Shown here in pieces: positions 32,501 through 45,329 of a stretch of 64,000 nucleotides of DNA. Every line of letters begins with the position of its first letter. Position 1 is the first letter of the stretch. The DNA lies in contig JACATO010002131.1 in assembly GCA_018389105.1 (NCBI GenBank), positions 747,501 through 811,500 of the forward strand, written 5' to 3'. The DNA is from Nautilus pompilius. Lineage: Eukaryota; Mollusca; Cephalopoda; Nautilida; Nautilidae. The notes beneath the pieces were generated by a model. It did not search any database and had not been told where the DNA came from. It saw only the letters and a list, made by a program, of their open reading frames with translations. The translations under genes were made by a program, and so were the position numbers.

Positions 32501-35500
32501 CATATTTATTACTTATTAAAACATTAGAGAGGAGTTGACTGATGCAGAATTTCTAAAATTGTGCAGCATATGGTAAAGTATAATTAGCTAATATATATAT
32601 GTATATATAGACTGACAAAATGCCTGTTGGGTACATTTTTTAAAATTACTGAAAGGTGAGTGACTGAATTGGAAGAAAATTGTTCGTGTTTACCCTTCTC
32701 AAGACCTCATAACTGAAAATGTAATCAATGCCATTATGTAACATGCCCCTATTTTTACTTCATGCGAAATGCTAATTTTTTGAATTTATAATAAAAGTTG
32801 TTCTAGAAGCTCGAGTTTCATGCAATCAATGTCTTGTGATTGCAGCTACTGATCAACGAAATGTGGATTTTGTGTGTGTGTGTGTGTAAATGAAGCATTA
32901 TTTTTCAACCAAAGTATCTTATTGTTGAAGCTCTATATCTGTGAAACTAGTGAGAGTTGGGGTGGGGGGGGGCTAAAAACTTAGTAAACTTTCCTTTTGG
33001 AGACCAGATGAACCTTTAGCAGAAGTTTCATCAGAATCGTAGATGGTAAGGTGGGGCACACTAGAAAATTTTTAGTGGAATGACACACCTCTGAATGTAA
33101 GGAAATGATGCTTGGAAATTGTAACAAAAGTAAGACTGTGAATAACGTTTTGAGATAAAATATGGAAACTAATACATGTGTGTTAACTTTTTTGTTGTAT
33201 ATTAGTTAAGGTTGATGTGAAAGAATTTGAAATGGGAACCCTGGTGTTTATATTGGTAAATGTTTATTAGATCAGGGTTATATGCAAGCAGCAGTTAGAA
33301 GCATAGAAGTTAAGTGTTGCTACTAGTAAGGGAATACTTTTTTTAAAATTTATAATGTAGCTGGCTGGCTGGCAGCTGATTTATGCATAATTGATGGAAT
33401 AGAGGTTGGTTGATCATGGTAGTAACTTTACACGCTTGCTAGAGATATATCATATATATTTAAATGGTGGGCTGATTGCAAATGACAATGCTTGCTTGTT
33501 AGGTATCATTTTTCTAGCCTGTTAGCTGATATGCTTGCATGTATTTCTTTTTTATTATGGAGTCAGTGTATTTATGTGAAACTGCCCATGGCTACTCTGG
33601 TGGTGTTTCTGAGGATAGCCTCTGGCAGACTGAATTACTACTGAGTGAGTGATTGAGTGAGTTGTTGTTTGTGTGGGTTTTCTCTCAGTAAGTCAGTTGA
33701 TTTAGTGCACACGGCATACTGAGCTGGTTGTGCTTTAATCTTTGCTAAGTTTTCTCAGTGTCTATAGCATATAAAAGTAGTAGTATTCCACGTTACGCTA
33801 CACTGTAAAAATTGCTATTAGCAGATCAAAGCGGTAGAAGAAGTTTGGCAGGCCACAGTGCTGGGTCTACCATAGTTTCCAATAATGTTCTGGCCACAGC
33901 AAAACAGTTAAGCCCTCACCAAGTGTCATGTTTCTAGTTGTAAGTATTTGATGCTGTCTTTACAAGAGTGTAAATTAGGTTTTAATGGGCTACTGGACTA
34001 CTAGATGGCAGAATTTTCCTTTTGCTGCTGTTGTTGATAGTGTACACTTTATTTGACCACCTCTCTCTATCAATTTATTGACAAACTGTGTCACATCACA
34101 TGATATGTTAACAGATTATGTAAGGTCCGGTGAAGGTCTATACATAGAAAAAATGCACATTTTGCGTAATCAATTTCTCCTCCTGTGTGCATGTGTACAC
34201 GCATATTTGTTATACACAGGTGTAACAAAAGTTTGGCCTCATAATTTTTATTGTAAAGATTCAAACTATCTAACTGCTTCTATGCATTAATTAATTCTGT
34301 TACTTAAGAATTGGATGATATTTTGTAATTGTTCTTAAGCGATGCTATTGCACCAATGTTGAATGTTAGCTTTTGGCTTATTAAGTGTTCTTTGCTTGCT
34401 GCTGTTGTAAACAACACTTCAGAATTTCCAAAAGGAAAAAAAAATCTAAGTGGGTATATATATATTTTGAGCTTTTAGGAGGCCATTCAGTTGGTGTTCT
34501 TCGTCATATCCATTTTCCAGGAAATGGTATGTCCACACAGTTACCTTATGCATACATTAGTAAATTATACGGGGTTGGACTTTTGTTACGTAAATGGGTG
34601 GCTGGGGACTTATTTGTTAGGCAGCTGGACTGCCAAGATTGAGGGCCTGAGTTTGATTCCTGGTCAGGACCTGGCCTTCTTTAGTATACCTTCTTGGCAT
34701 TGTTTATTCTTGCTCTACTTTACCAGACCACATGGATTTTCTTCCTGCCCTCTTGACACAGGATAATGTTATCTAGTGAATAACTGTAGCAGTACACTTC
34801 ATGGCCAGGGTAGTCTCCCTTGTAGACTAGTAAATAGAAACAACAAAAAATATTCATTCACAATGTAGAATCATTTTTTTATCAGTACCAAGCTTCAGCT
34901 GGGATTTAAATCTAGAGTGGGAGCATCACAATCTTATTTATCAGCTTAGGCTCTTCAGATGTTTTAAAAATCTATTTCCATTTTCCTACAGGACTTTTAA
35001 GAATTCAGGAAATTTTTTTTAGTCACTGGTTATTTTTCTTGAGATAATTTCATGCAGGCATTTTAATTTTCTCTTTCTCTCTCTGCTGCCTCCAGAACTG
35101 ATAAGAAAAGGCATTTTTAGTTTGTTATATTAATGGGAAAATGATCATTTTACCTCTTATGTGGGCACTCCAACAGTATGAATAAGAAATGGCTTCTATA
35201 TAAACAGCTAATAGTGAATAAAGACACAGCACAGCAGGTTCTTATTAATTATACTGTGTAGGAAGGAATTGGTATATTTTTTCTTGAAATCTGTTACAGG
35301 GCTGAAAGATAGCGATGCCAAAAGTAATGCATTACCAAAAAGAATTCCGATGATTGCCTGTTTTTTTGGTTTTAAATGTGTGCGTGTGTGCGTGCGTGCG
35401 TGTGTGTGTGTGTGTGTGAGAGAGAGATTCTTTAGTCAAAACAATATTTCCAAATGTGGCTTTATTGAAGTTGACTGGTTTATTACTTTACTCTGTAGGT

Positions 35501-35670
35501 GCACATACATAAGAAATCACTACATAAAAGGTTAGAGGCCCTATGAATATTAAAATAATGCTTATTTAGCTTTATTATGCTAAAAATGCATTTTTATATT
35601 GTGACAAGCACAAGAAATACTTAATATTTTATTAAAAAAACAAGGTCTTGTCTTATAATTTTGGTTGCTA
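29551..35670 (+). other. CERT1: CERT1 intron 1, proximal part
   Basis: CpG is frequent up to about 30.4 kb and then becomes scarce (3 CpGs counted in 31981-32580). The segment contains short CT/CA tracts near 30.0 kb, a G10 tract at 31350-31359, a SINE at about 34.6 kb and a (TG)n(GA)n tract at about 35377-35428. No exon matching the next part of the CERT PH domain was found. Confidence 0.7.
34595..34830 (+). repeat. tRNA-derived SINE copy
   Basis: The copy begins GGTGGCTGGGGACTTA, includes CTGGACTGCCAAGATTGAGG and a B-box-like GAGTTTGATTCCTGG. It continues with CTTCTTGGCAT and CATGGATTTTCTTCCTGCCC, matching the 11.7- and 48.2-kb copies in order. Confidence 0.7.
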
Positions 35671-37741
35671 CTGCATACTTGCCAACTTTCCAAAATTTTC
35701 ATGGGGAAGACTTTGGCAATCCAAGTTGCAAAGTGCTTAAAAATGTAAACAAAGAAAACAAACACTCATGATTATCTGTCTCTAAATTTTCATATGTTCA
35801 CAATTGTCAGATGCAATCAGTCATGCTCTGACTCATGTCCAAGTGTTAATTCTTTATTGTAGGTAACACAGGCTGACTTTGCTGTTTTCAAAGTTGTCTT
35901 GCTTGATTTGTAGGCATGACAGTCCTCTGTTCTATTGCATTTACATGTCAACAACACATCCAGGGTTGAATTGTCAAGAAGAGACCTCTGGTCTGTTTGT
36001 ATTTTCTTGACTGTTGAGAAAGCTCTTTCACAGTTGGCATTGCTATTAGGTAAACAACACAGCACATGCCAGCTGACATAGTAAGGGAAACCTCTGCATG
36101 TTTGTTACCACTGTCTTGCACTGACTCAATTTACCCCAGAAATCATCAACCCCATGTTTTGTGTCTTGCCATACTCAAAGCTTGGAAGATATCCATCAGG
36201 TCAGAGCTGGAATTCACAGAATTCCTCATCCAGCTGGTCCGTTTGAATGGTGGCTTTGAAGGGCTGACCAATTTCTATGACAGTTGATGGTGACACACTG
36301 TCCCTTTGTGATGGAATTAAGAACACAAGTTCATTTACAACTGGGTCCTTGAAGGGGAACTTTTTCAGCATCTTGTTGTCCTCAGCTACATAAAAGTTCC
36401 TGACACTGGAAGAATCTTGATAAGACAAATGGAGTGATGTCTTTGAATATTCTGAAATATATGCCATGGTGGTGAGTCCAATTGCCAGATGGTCATCATC
36501 AAGTTGTACCATTGCATCTCTAAATGGGACAGTGGTGACATCTGTTGCATCACAAATGGTCTTTACTGTCAAAAACTTCCCCAACATCTTCCTCATCAAG
36601 CACGTCATTTCCTGGCCTAGATAAGGGAGTCTTGTCTCATCTGTTTGGAACATAGTGTTGAAGTCCACAAGGAACGGCAATATGAACTGCAGGAGATGAA
36701 AATACATCACCATTTCTGGGTTAGACAAAGTTCAGCAACTCCTTTCACTCTTCCTTGTTTCTCTACATCATCATGGGACACAGTATGATTTGAACGCAGG
36801 CCAGTGATGAAGAAGTCTCTCTACTCCTCTTTCTAAGCTCAGCCACCTAGTTGCACAGTGTTTCAATATCTTTGTTGGTTCGATGTCACAGAAGTCTGCA
36901 AACTCCTTGTACTGTTCCTTCCTTTTGGCATTATGGTGGAAGTAATAAAAGATGTCAATCAGCAAGTCTTCAACAGGCAGAGGGAGACTTTTCACAGCAG
37001 CAGCAGTGCACAGATTGGCCAAATGGCAAGCACACCCCAGGTCAAACACATCCGGATACACATTCCTGATTCTGCTGATCACTGAATTGTGGCGTCCAGT
37101 CATCACACTACAATTATCAGACATAAAGCTGATACAGTTCTCCCATGGTATGTCAGAGTCCAGAAACACTTGGTTTAGGTGTTGAAAAATGTTCTCAGCT
37201 GTTCCTATGTTGTATTTGGGGATTGCCAAAAACCTGGTCACTGCTCATGGCTGAAAGTATCTAACAAATATTGCCAGTGTCTTGTCTCCATCAGAATAAT
37301 TACTTTCATCACATGATAAAGAAAATGGCTGTTTTCTGCAGGCATCTATAACTACTTTGAGGGCTGGAACAAGGGATCTTTTCACTATCTGTGTTTTAGT
37401 ACATCCACACTGTAATTTCTGTGCAATCTTGCTCTCTGGTAACATATTACAAAGCTTTGTGAAGTGGTCTGCAGTATTAAAGGAAATGTTATGTTCACGT
37501 ATGAAGTTGACGAACATACACTCTGCCTGGATGATAGAATCGTCAGACTGTGTAGTAAAAAATGAAGAGACAGGTGTTGAACATGACTGAGCCTTCTCAC
37601 TTATCTGGTGGGCTGATGTTGTCGCATGCTTTTTCAGGTAATTTTTTCCTCCATGACTGATGTTTACTGTTTTATTGCAAACCTGAAAAATATAAGAAAA
37701 ATACAAAGTATTACTAAATGTTATTTAAAAATTTGAATATA

Positions 37742-39007
37742 CGAGGTCTGTCGAAAAAGTATCCGACTTTATTTTTTCCTGTGGGAAGAAGTAATGTTAG
37801 GGAGGCAAAAGTGTGCATAGGGCAACTGCATGCCTTCATGTGCATGCGTGGTTTTTGGCGGACTTGCTGGATATGTCAGTCGCTGTTAGCCAGCCAGTGC
37901 ATGAGGTGCTGTACTACTTACTCGTCGCATTTTCATTTTGGCTGTGGTGACGGAACATGTGGAGCAACGATCTTGCATCAAGTTTTGCCAAAAGCCTGGA
38001 GATACCCAAGTGGAAACAATTCGCAAAATTCAACAGGCTTTTTGTGACAATGCCATGGGTGTTACCCAAATAAAAGAATGGTACAACAGGTTCAAAGATG
38101 GCTGCACCGGTGGTGAGTGACCAGCGTTCCAGGAAGCCGTCAACAAGCTGCAATGCAGTTGTTATTGAGAGAGTGCGGACCTTGATAATGAAGGATCGTC
38201 GTTTGATGGTGCAGGAAATTGGCGATGAGATTGGGACCAGTAAAGATTCTGCACATGCAATTTTAAAGGAGGATTTTGGCTTGCGCGGACTGGCAGTGAA
38301 ATTTGTGCCCAAGCTGCTTTCTCAGGAATAGCAACTTCATCTTGAGGTTACGCAGGACCTGCTGGATACTGCCAACAGGGATCGTGAGTTCCAGAATACT
38401 GTGATAACTGGAGATGAGACATGGGTGTATGGGTACGACCTGGAAACCAAAGCTCAGTCATCACAGTGGAAGCACCCAACGTCGCCAAGGTCCGGAGCAA
38501 AATCAAGGTGATGCTGACTGTTCTGTTTGACTACCGAGGCATTGTGCATCATGAATACGCACCAGAAGGACAAACAGTTATAAAGGAGTACTATCAGGAA
38601 GTCCTCCGATGGCAGTTCAGCGCAAGAGAGACTGGATCTATGGGCCTTGCAAAACTGGCAGCTGCATCATGACAACACCCCGGCTCATTCGACGCAGCTG
38701 ATCCAAAGTTTCTTGGCAAAGAAAAGCATTTCGCTCATTCGCCAGGCTCCCTAGTCTCCAGACATGGCTCCTTCTGACTTCTGGTTGTTCCCAAAAATGA
38801 AGATGCCACTGAAAGGCTCCCGCTTTGAGAGCTGATAGCCATTCCGGAAGAAGCATTCCAGACGTGCTTCGAACAGTGGAAGGATCGCTGGGCTAAATGT
38901 GTGGAGGCACAAGGGGCCTACTTTGAAGGGAATTAGCAATTGAACCCCACCAAGTATGTAATTTTTTTCCCCCAGCCTAAGGTCGGATAATTTTTCGACA
39001 GACCTCG
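37742..39007 (+). mobile_element. Mariner element (DD34D) inserted in the hAT transposase intron
   Basis: The 1266-bp element starts CGAGGTCTGTCGAAAAAGTA. On the minus strand its right end reads CGAGGTCTGTCGAAAAATTA, and the inverted repeats have about two mismatches in 30. TA dinucleotides flank both ends (37740-37741, 39008-39009), the target duplication expected for Tc1/mariner. It lies wholly inside the hAT intron 37683-39955, so it arrived after the hAT copy. Confidence 0.95.
37938..38850 (+). pseudogene. Mariner transposase pseudogene
   Basis: Segments in three frames make up one mariner transposase. An N-terminal paired HTH region (HVEQRSCIKFCQKPGDTQVE, then ITQIKEWYNRFKDG-like) is followed by VITGDETWVYGYDLETKAQS, LFDYRGIVHHEYAPEG, HHDNTPAHS and SPDMAPSDFWLFPKMK. 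The Asp of HHDN and the Asp of PSDF are 34 residues apart, fitting the DD34D class. Frameshifts near 38100, near 38460-38510 and near 38640, an in-frame TAG at 38329 and another TAG before SPDM make it non-functional. Confidence 0.9.
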
Positions 39008-41658
39008 TACAGTGCTATTGATTTTAAAATAACCATAATAAATCCAGTACAGCCACTTATTTTTAAGCAATTTTCATAGTTACTCTGAAAAGGTCTTTGT
39101 ATTCACCCATCTAAATAAGCTCTGTGAACATTGTAAAGGTAATAATAATTTTAATTTGCATTAATTTGCATATGTCTATAAGGAAATACAACACTTAAAA
39201 TTTTATTTTAATACCAATTCTTATATATTTTTGTTCTGTGATGTTTAAATAGATTTTTTTGTGATAGCTATTTGAATCAGAAAAAGCAAGTCACACGTTC
39301 TTGCAAAATTACATCTAAATTGTAATGTTACTTAGATAATAAATTTTAACATTTTCACTTTTAAATTTGCCCCCCACCCACCAAAAAAAAATTATTTATG
39401 GTATAATTCACAGGTTATTAGTGACACAAGTATACACAAAAAATAATTAATATATATGGGTTACCGATAAAAAGATCTACACATATATATATATTCTAAA
39501 TCTGCTTTCAGAAAACAACCTCTTATGTAGATGTATGAAAGTTTTGTACAAAATCACGGTTTTCTTGATTTAATTTTAACAAACTGAAGTTTTAGTTAAT
39601 GACACATCCAAACAAATGCACCGGGAAATACATGTACTAGGTCTGGAACATGCATTTTCGAGTGAAAGTTAACTTAACTCCACGGCATATATAGAATTAA
39701 ATTGAGCAGAGTATTGTTACAATACAACAATGTACGTACAATACAGTGCTTGGCATTCCGACCAGAAATAAAACATCTATGATTTATTAATACTCGATAA
39801 ATACCTTTGACAGATGACTTGTCAGTTTACAAACAAACAAACAAGTGAAAATAGCAACAGAAAATATGTTGGAATACCGGCATCAATAATACATATATTA
39901 GCAACATTTATTTCAAAATAAAAAAGTTTGTAGATAGACAAAAATTCTGTCTTACCTTGCAAAATGCACTCTGTCTGGGATGTTGATCATTTTGTAACCC
40001 AAGGAAAATCTTTCTCCAATTCTGGCTGGTATTTTGTTTCATATTTTTGGTGTTTAGGGTTTGTTTTGGGTAGAGTATGTACTATCTTCATGACTTTTGT
40101 CTACAAAAATATGGCTGGTTGTTGGTGCTAAAGTTTGTCTAAAGCCTAGCTGGTTAGTGTGTATCCGGCTAAAGTCACTGTCCAGTCCTTGTAGCGTGCT
40201 CTGCCCCAGGCAACGTAGTCCAAGTCTTTTTACTGCTGGCCCCAATAGGAGAGTGGTTCAAATGCATCAGTCCTACTGCAGTAACAGGTCGAGTTCCGGC
40301 CCCTGTCCTCAGCGTGTATTGTTTGTTCTATCAGGGTGAAGAAGCAACAGGAAGTTGTCTGGGGAGCCGGTGATGCATTTGTGAGTTACTGCAGAGGTCT
40401 GTGATGCAACTGGGAGTGCCTGCCGTGGGAGACAAGTCTGCAGAGTGGCAGGTGGCTATAGGGTCAAATGGCGGATGACGATATCATGAGCCATACACAA
40501 TGGGGCGACGGGTTTGCTGATTTCTGATTGGTCAAAATATGAAACTCACGAAATGTCGACTATGGGTGACAAAAAATTGGGTTGTTTTCACATTCTATAG
40601 GGAGAGTTCTTAAAAATCGGGAGAAATGTATCTTTTTTTATGATAAAAGCTGGAGGGCGGGAGATTGATTAAAAATCAGGAGAGTTGGCAAGTACGCAAC
40701 TGTAGAACGAATGTGGTCGGTCCTTACTGAAGTTTTCTCTTTGGGGAAAATGGAGGAGAAAAAGTGTTTTGTCTAGGCTCTAGATTTCTAGTTTTTTATT
40801 ATGACACTGGGTTGTCATTTCTAGTTTTTCTGATTTCATTTCAAAATGGTTTCTATTTCCTTTGTTACCAAGAATGATTTTTTTGCACTTGTCTCACAGC
40901 TCTTCTGACCTTGCATTGGTTATTCCGGTTAAGGTGGGGGTCTTTTGTGGGGTAGGGGGAGGTTTGACTAAAAGGATTTGCTCAGTTCTCCTGAGTAGCA
41001 AAGGAGAAAACTCTGCCAGTCTTTGTATAAATTGTAAGGTTACTGTGTCAACCGTCCCAATAAGAAATTGAAGTGTGATCAAAGTCTGTCAGTCATGTAG
41101 CTTTCCTTTTGAGCTGGTTTGAAAGGCCAAATCTGAATAATCCCTCGTGATCATAAGGAATGTTTGCACAGATGGTGGAAATTCAAATGTAAAAACTGAG
41201 TATTTTTTATTATTGTTATTTTGTAGAATTTAAAGTCTTAAATGTGGTTCTGTGTAATGTAGCCATCATCATCATCATGTCATCTCTAATCTAGGGGTCA
41301 GTAGTCTAGGATTGCTATCCACAATCCAAGATATACCATGGATAAAAGAAACTTGTATGGTGGGTTCCCATAATCCTTCCACATGGCAGGTGTTTATGAA
41401 GGAGGAAGTGGGGGGGACCATTCTTTCTCAATTTAGCCACAATTGGTAAATATTTTCAACTTTTTAACAGTCACCCAGTTAAGATAGTTTCCGATTGATT
41501 TCTTTGGTTATCTGTCTCTGGTCCAGTGGTCTGAACTGTGGTAACTATTGTGTTCTGTGAGCATGCTACTCTAACCCGTGACCCTGTATCAGTATTTACT
41601 TTTTAACCAAACAGTTCTCCCTAAATGTGCTGTGACTGCTTGCAGTTGTAGTGTTTAA

Positions 41659-41928
41659 CCCTCTGTATACCATTTCTGTTTTTACACCATTTGATCCAGT
41701 GCCAGAAGTAATAGTATTTGTGTGTTGAACTGGCTGCTGTATATTTAGTCAACACACTCCTAATGCAAAATACTCCTAGTCAGAGTGATACATGGATTTG
41801 TCATTACATAGGATTATGTTAAAGGGGAAGATACTATCTGTCACAGCCCTTGTGGACCAATCTGCTCTGAGTAATACAGATTTAAAGGGTAGTGGGGTGC
41901 AAATAAATCCCAAGCAGTATAAAGAGGA
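41659..41928. mobile_element. piggyBac-like MITE, copy 1
   Basis: A 270-bp non-coding element between two TTAA tetranucleotides (41655-41658 and 41929-41932). The left end reads CCCTCTGTATACC; the right end on the minus strand reads TCCTCTTTATACTG. TTAA targets and C-rich ends are piggyBac hallmarks. The interior (GGCTGCTGTATATTTAGTCA; TTAAAGGGTAGTGGGGTGCA) is shared with 61.9-62.1 kb. Confidence 0.75.
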
Positions 41929-44069
41929 TTAATACTTAAACTATTCAAATAGAGAGAACCTGGAAAATTTTAAATTTCATTATTAACAATATATAGTGGA
42001 TTGGGTCTTCTAGCAAAGTATTTTTCAGTTTTTTAACATATAACTTTTTTTTTTCTCCTTATGAAATTAACAGAGAGAGTTAGTTCTCTTTTAATTCTTG
42101 AGTAATATAAATATAACTTGACTGCTTAAATGTATAAGTGAAGAAATGATTTGTGCTAATTTGCTTGACTTGCATGGATAACTGAGCATTCATTACACTC
42201 CATACTTGACTGCAAGTGCCACATATTTTTGTTTATAATCATATCATGGCTGTCAAATAGTAGAAATATAAAAAAAAAAAAACCAAAATAAATTGATAAA
42301 CTACTGTAGTTACATCTGTACAGATTGAAAACTAACATCAGCATCAGCCTGGACACCATGCCAGGTGAAAAGCCGCCTCTCCAATGCCAAATTAGAAAGA
42401 GATATAGATGAAGACTCTTCCATGAGGAAGCCAATTTGGATTAAAAGAGGAGAGGGTAGGGCCTTAAGTTATCCCTTGCAGAGAAAACCTTATCACTATC
42501 CTTCATTTTTATGTTAGCCAGCATAGCCATTTTCAAATAGGTGGCAAACATAGCTAAAGTTACTTTCCAGTCTCTATCTAGCCTTCCATTTGAAAGATTG
42601 TGCTTAAATGTTTCAGTAATACAAAACCATTATGTACTCTTAAAAAAAAAAAAGAAGAGGAAATTATTATAGTAAACCAGTTTCAATCTATCATACTATC
42701 TTCTTGGATTTCTGTCACATGTTAAGCTTATATCAATAGAATTCTGAAAATTGGCAACTCGCGATGATTTTTTTGTCTTTCTTTTTAGTGATGAATGCTA
42801 AGAAGAAAATAAACAAGCCATAGTCTAGTAACTATAATATTAAATATTGGAGGTTACAGGAGATGGGCCTCATGAAAATAGTGATTCAGTGCGCAGACAT
42901 GAATTAGGTGAACTTTTGCATCTATTTTCTGTATTTATTTATCTACCAATTATCTTTTATTAATTGCCTGACCTTGATACAATACATCAACAAAACACTT
43001 CTATAGTTGTATTATTTTTTTAAATGAGTTGTGCCCAGACAGTGCTTTAAAAAAGTTTTTTAAAAAAGCCTGTTCACTATAGTTGACTTAGTGTTTGTTA
43101 TGACTATAAATACTCTCTTTAGTGCCAGAGAAGCAGGGACCACCCAGGAGAGAGAATTAAAGGGGAAGCTAAAGAAAACAGTATCTGGGTGTTTGCAGAT
43201 ATATTGAATCTGGGATTCATTATATTGTTAAAAGGCAGAAGTAGACTTGGAATCTGAGAAACAGAAATGTTTCTGTACATGTATAAGCTTGCATAAGTAT
43301 AGGCATAAATTACTTGATAGAATGGATACAAAGAAATTCTATTAAACTGGTTGGAGATTTAAAAAAAAAATACTAGTTTTATAAAGATGAGGAAGAAATG
43401 AATGAAGCTGGTGATTAAGAACCTAAGGAAGATGAATGATTGTCTTCATTGTGAGAAATTTCTTAATATTATTGTATTTTATTAAATTAATAGCATTTTT
43501 GAACATCATCAAGATGATATAATAATTTGTAGTAAGTGGAGAAATTAATGAAAAGTAGCACATCCTCTTTTTTTTATTACTGAGCGAGAGAAAAATCTGA
43601 TAAGTCATGAAATGATCCAGACAGCTGTGCAGTCATGCAGAATGGTAGCAGTACAATTGGAAAGAATTAAAGTTGGCTTAGGTACACTAACATTTCAGGT
43701 GACTGCCGAGTCTACAACATTAAATCTACACTTGTTTTATAAACATTAATTTAAAGCCATTTATTGACACAATACATTGGATGGACATTAGAGCCATCTT
43801 GGAACGTGTAGAAATCCAAGGTTTCCAAAAAGATCTTTAGCATGCACTGATGAGAAAATGAATGACACCTTGGCCACAATGGAAGAAATGAATAATTGTT
43901 GCTCTAGGTTGCCACCAGTTTTGTAGAGAGAGATTGACCAACTCGCTCTATTGGTGATTTTGGCACTCCTGTAGTCACTATACTCCCGGATAGGGTCGTT
44001 TCATGTGCCTCTCTATTTTGCTTTTTGCAGATATTTAAAAAAATTACATGTGCACTTTGAAAATACTTC

Positions 44070-44175
44070 TGTTGGCCCATGTTTGAATCCCAGTCTGGAC
44101 CAGGGCATGGTTTTTTTCTTGCTTCTCGTCACCAGTTGACTAGGTGGTTTTTCTCTCTGGTCCTTATAAGAAGAA
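44070..44175 (+). repeat. tRNA-derived SINE fragment
   Basis: A B-box-like TGTTTGAATCCCAGTC is followed by GACCAGGGCATGG, TTCTCGTCACCAGTTGACTA and GGTTTTTCTCTCTGG, the same order as in the other copies. The head and the distal tail are missing. Confidence 0.6.
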
Positions 44176-45329
44176 GAAAAAGAAGAAAAAAACTGATAAG
44201 TTTCTCGTGCAATAAAGGACTTGAAGCATTGTCCTTATTTGTTATTAGTAGAGCTAAATCATGGAATGTACATAATTTCAGTTACTTTTATTAACTCTGA
44301 ATCATTAGATAGTTGTATTAAGTATAGTTCTCTTGTCAGCTTTGAAAACTTTCACAGAATCAGCCTAGAGTTTCTTTTTTTGAGAAATTGATTATATTAG
44401 AATAAAGTTTGATTTCCTCTCTTCTCTTGTACATCCAGGGAAAATGATCCATTATTACATACCTTTGCTCTGAGGGGTTGGTTGGTTGGTTTGTTTTTTT
44501 AAGCCATAGATGGTTCATCATAGATGGGTGGAAAAATCATCAAGCTTCTCCAAGGCCAGCTGATGCTGTTTTTAAGAAGTTAAATTGACATCATGCCATA
44601 TGTATATAAAGTATTGCCTTGTAAGCCAGAGTTCATATATTTTAAGCTTGATTAACCTGTCCTATTTACTGTATATTTTCTTTCGGAGTATGCAGTCAGT
44701 ACCTTTTATGTTTAAGTCTTTGAAACAATTGGATTTAAGAAGCTGAAACTAGATTTTAATTCAGCAAATGCTCAGTGAACATAATCTTATTTGAGGAGAA
44801 AAGGTTTAAAATTGTTTGGTCTTTTAGCCAAGCATGGCTGTGTCGGTTTTGGTGGAGATTGGAGGTCCAGAGTCTCACATTTTCAAAGTTTGTATTTGGA
44901 TGGTTAAGTGGTTTTGTTTGTTTGTTTTTTTGCATTCACTAATTTATACAGGTGAGACTACCCTGACAAGGAAGTGTGCAGTACCTTGGTTATCTGTTAG
45001 AGCATTATATTATCTTGTGAAGCGGAATGGGAGATACCTTTTGCATCTACACCTTTTGAGGTTTACTGGTAATCACTAATACTGTTTTTGTGCAGTGATT
45101 CCAAACGTATTATTATATTGAGGAAAAAAGAAAACCTATAGAAGTACTCTGTTTAATATTTATTATAGAATCAACACTAGTGGTAACATGACACTATCTG
45201 TATTTAACATTTGCTGGCTGATCTCTCTTTGACTTGGGCCTGACCTGAGCTACAGATCAAATTAGGTTGACCACATGATATGGCAGATGATTGCTGCAGC
45301 ACTATGTATGACTTGGACAAACACCAGGT

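Larger units (their letters stand above)
35817..40042 (-). pseudogene. hAT transposase pseudogene with split BED zinc finger
   Basis: Exon 1 runs 40042 to 39956 (29 codons, ending QSAFCK before a GTAAGA donor). Exon 2 begins at 37682 after a TTTTTCAG acceptor, in phase 0. The join creates the BED-type finger AFCKVCNKTVNISHGGKNYL with HATTSAH. Downstream are a DUF4371/RNase H-like region (SLSCDESN, ISFMSDNCSVM, LKHCATRWLSLERGVERLL) and the C-terminal hAT dimerisation motif NANCERAFSTVKKI. The frame is broken by an in-frame TGA at 37245-37247, stops and paired frameshifts near 36730-36773, and another break near 36065-36203. The element is dead. Confidence 0.88.
35671..40702 (-). mobile_element. 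Decayed hAT-superfamily transposon with nested mariner
   Basis: The ends are inverted copies: GCATACTTGCCAACTTTCC starting at 35673 on the left, and on the right (minus strand from about 40697) GCGTACTTGCCAACTCTCC. Between them lies a minus-strand hAT transposase in two exons. Without the 1.27-kb mariner the element is about 3.8 kb. The left terminus seems to have lost a few bases, and no convincing 8-bp target duplication can be drawn. It lies inside CERT1 intron 1, in opposite orientation to the gene. Confidence 0.85.
40703..45180 (+). other. CERT1: CERT1 intron 1, middle part
   Basis: CpG-poor, AT-rich intron (2 CpGs counted in 43201-43800). It holds a piggyBac-like MITE at 41.66 kb and a partial SINE near 44.1 kb. 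No coding exon is recognised. Confidence 0.65.
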
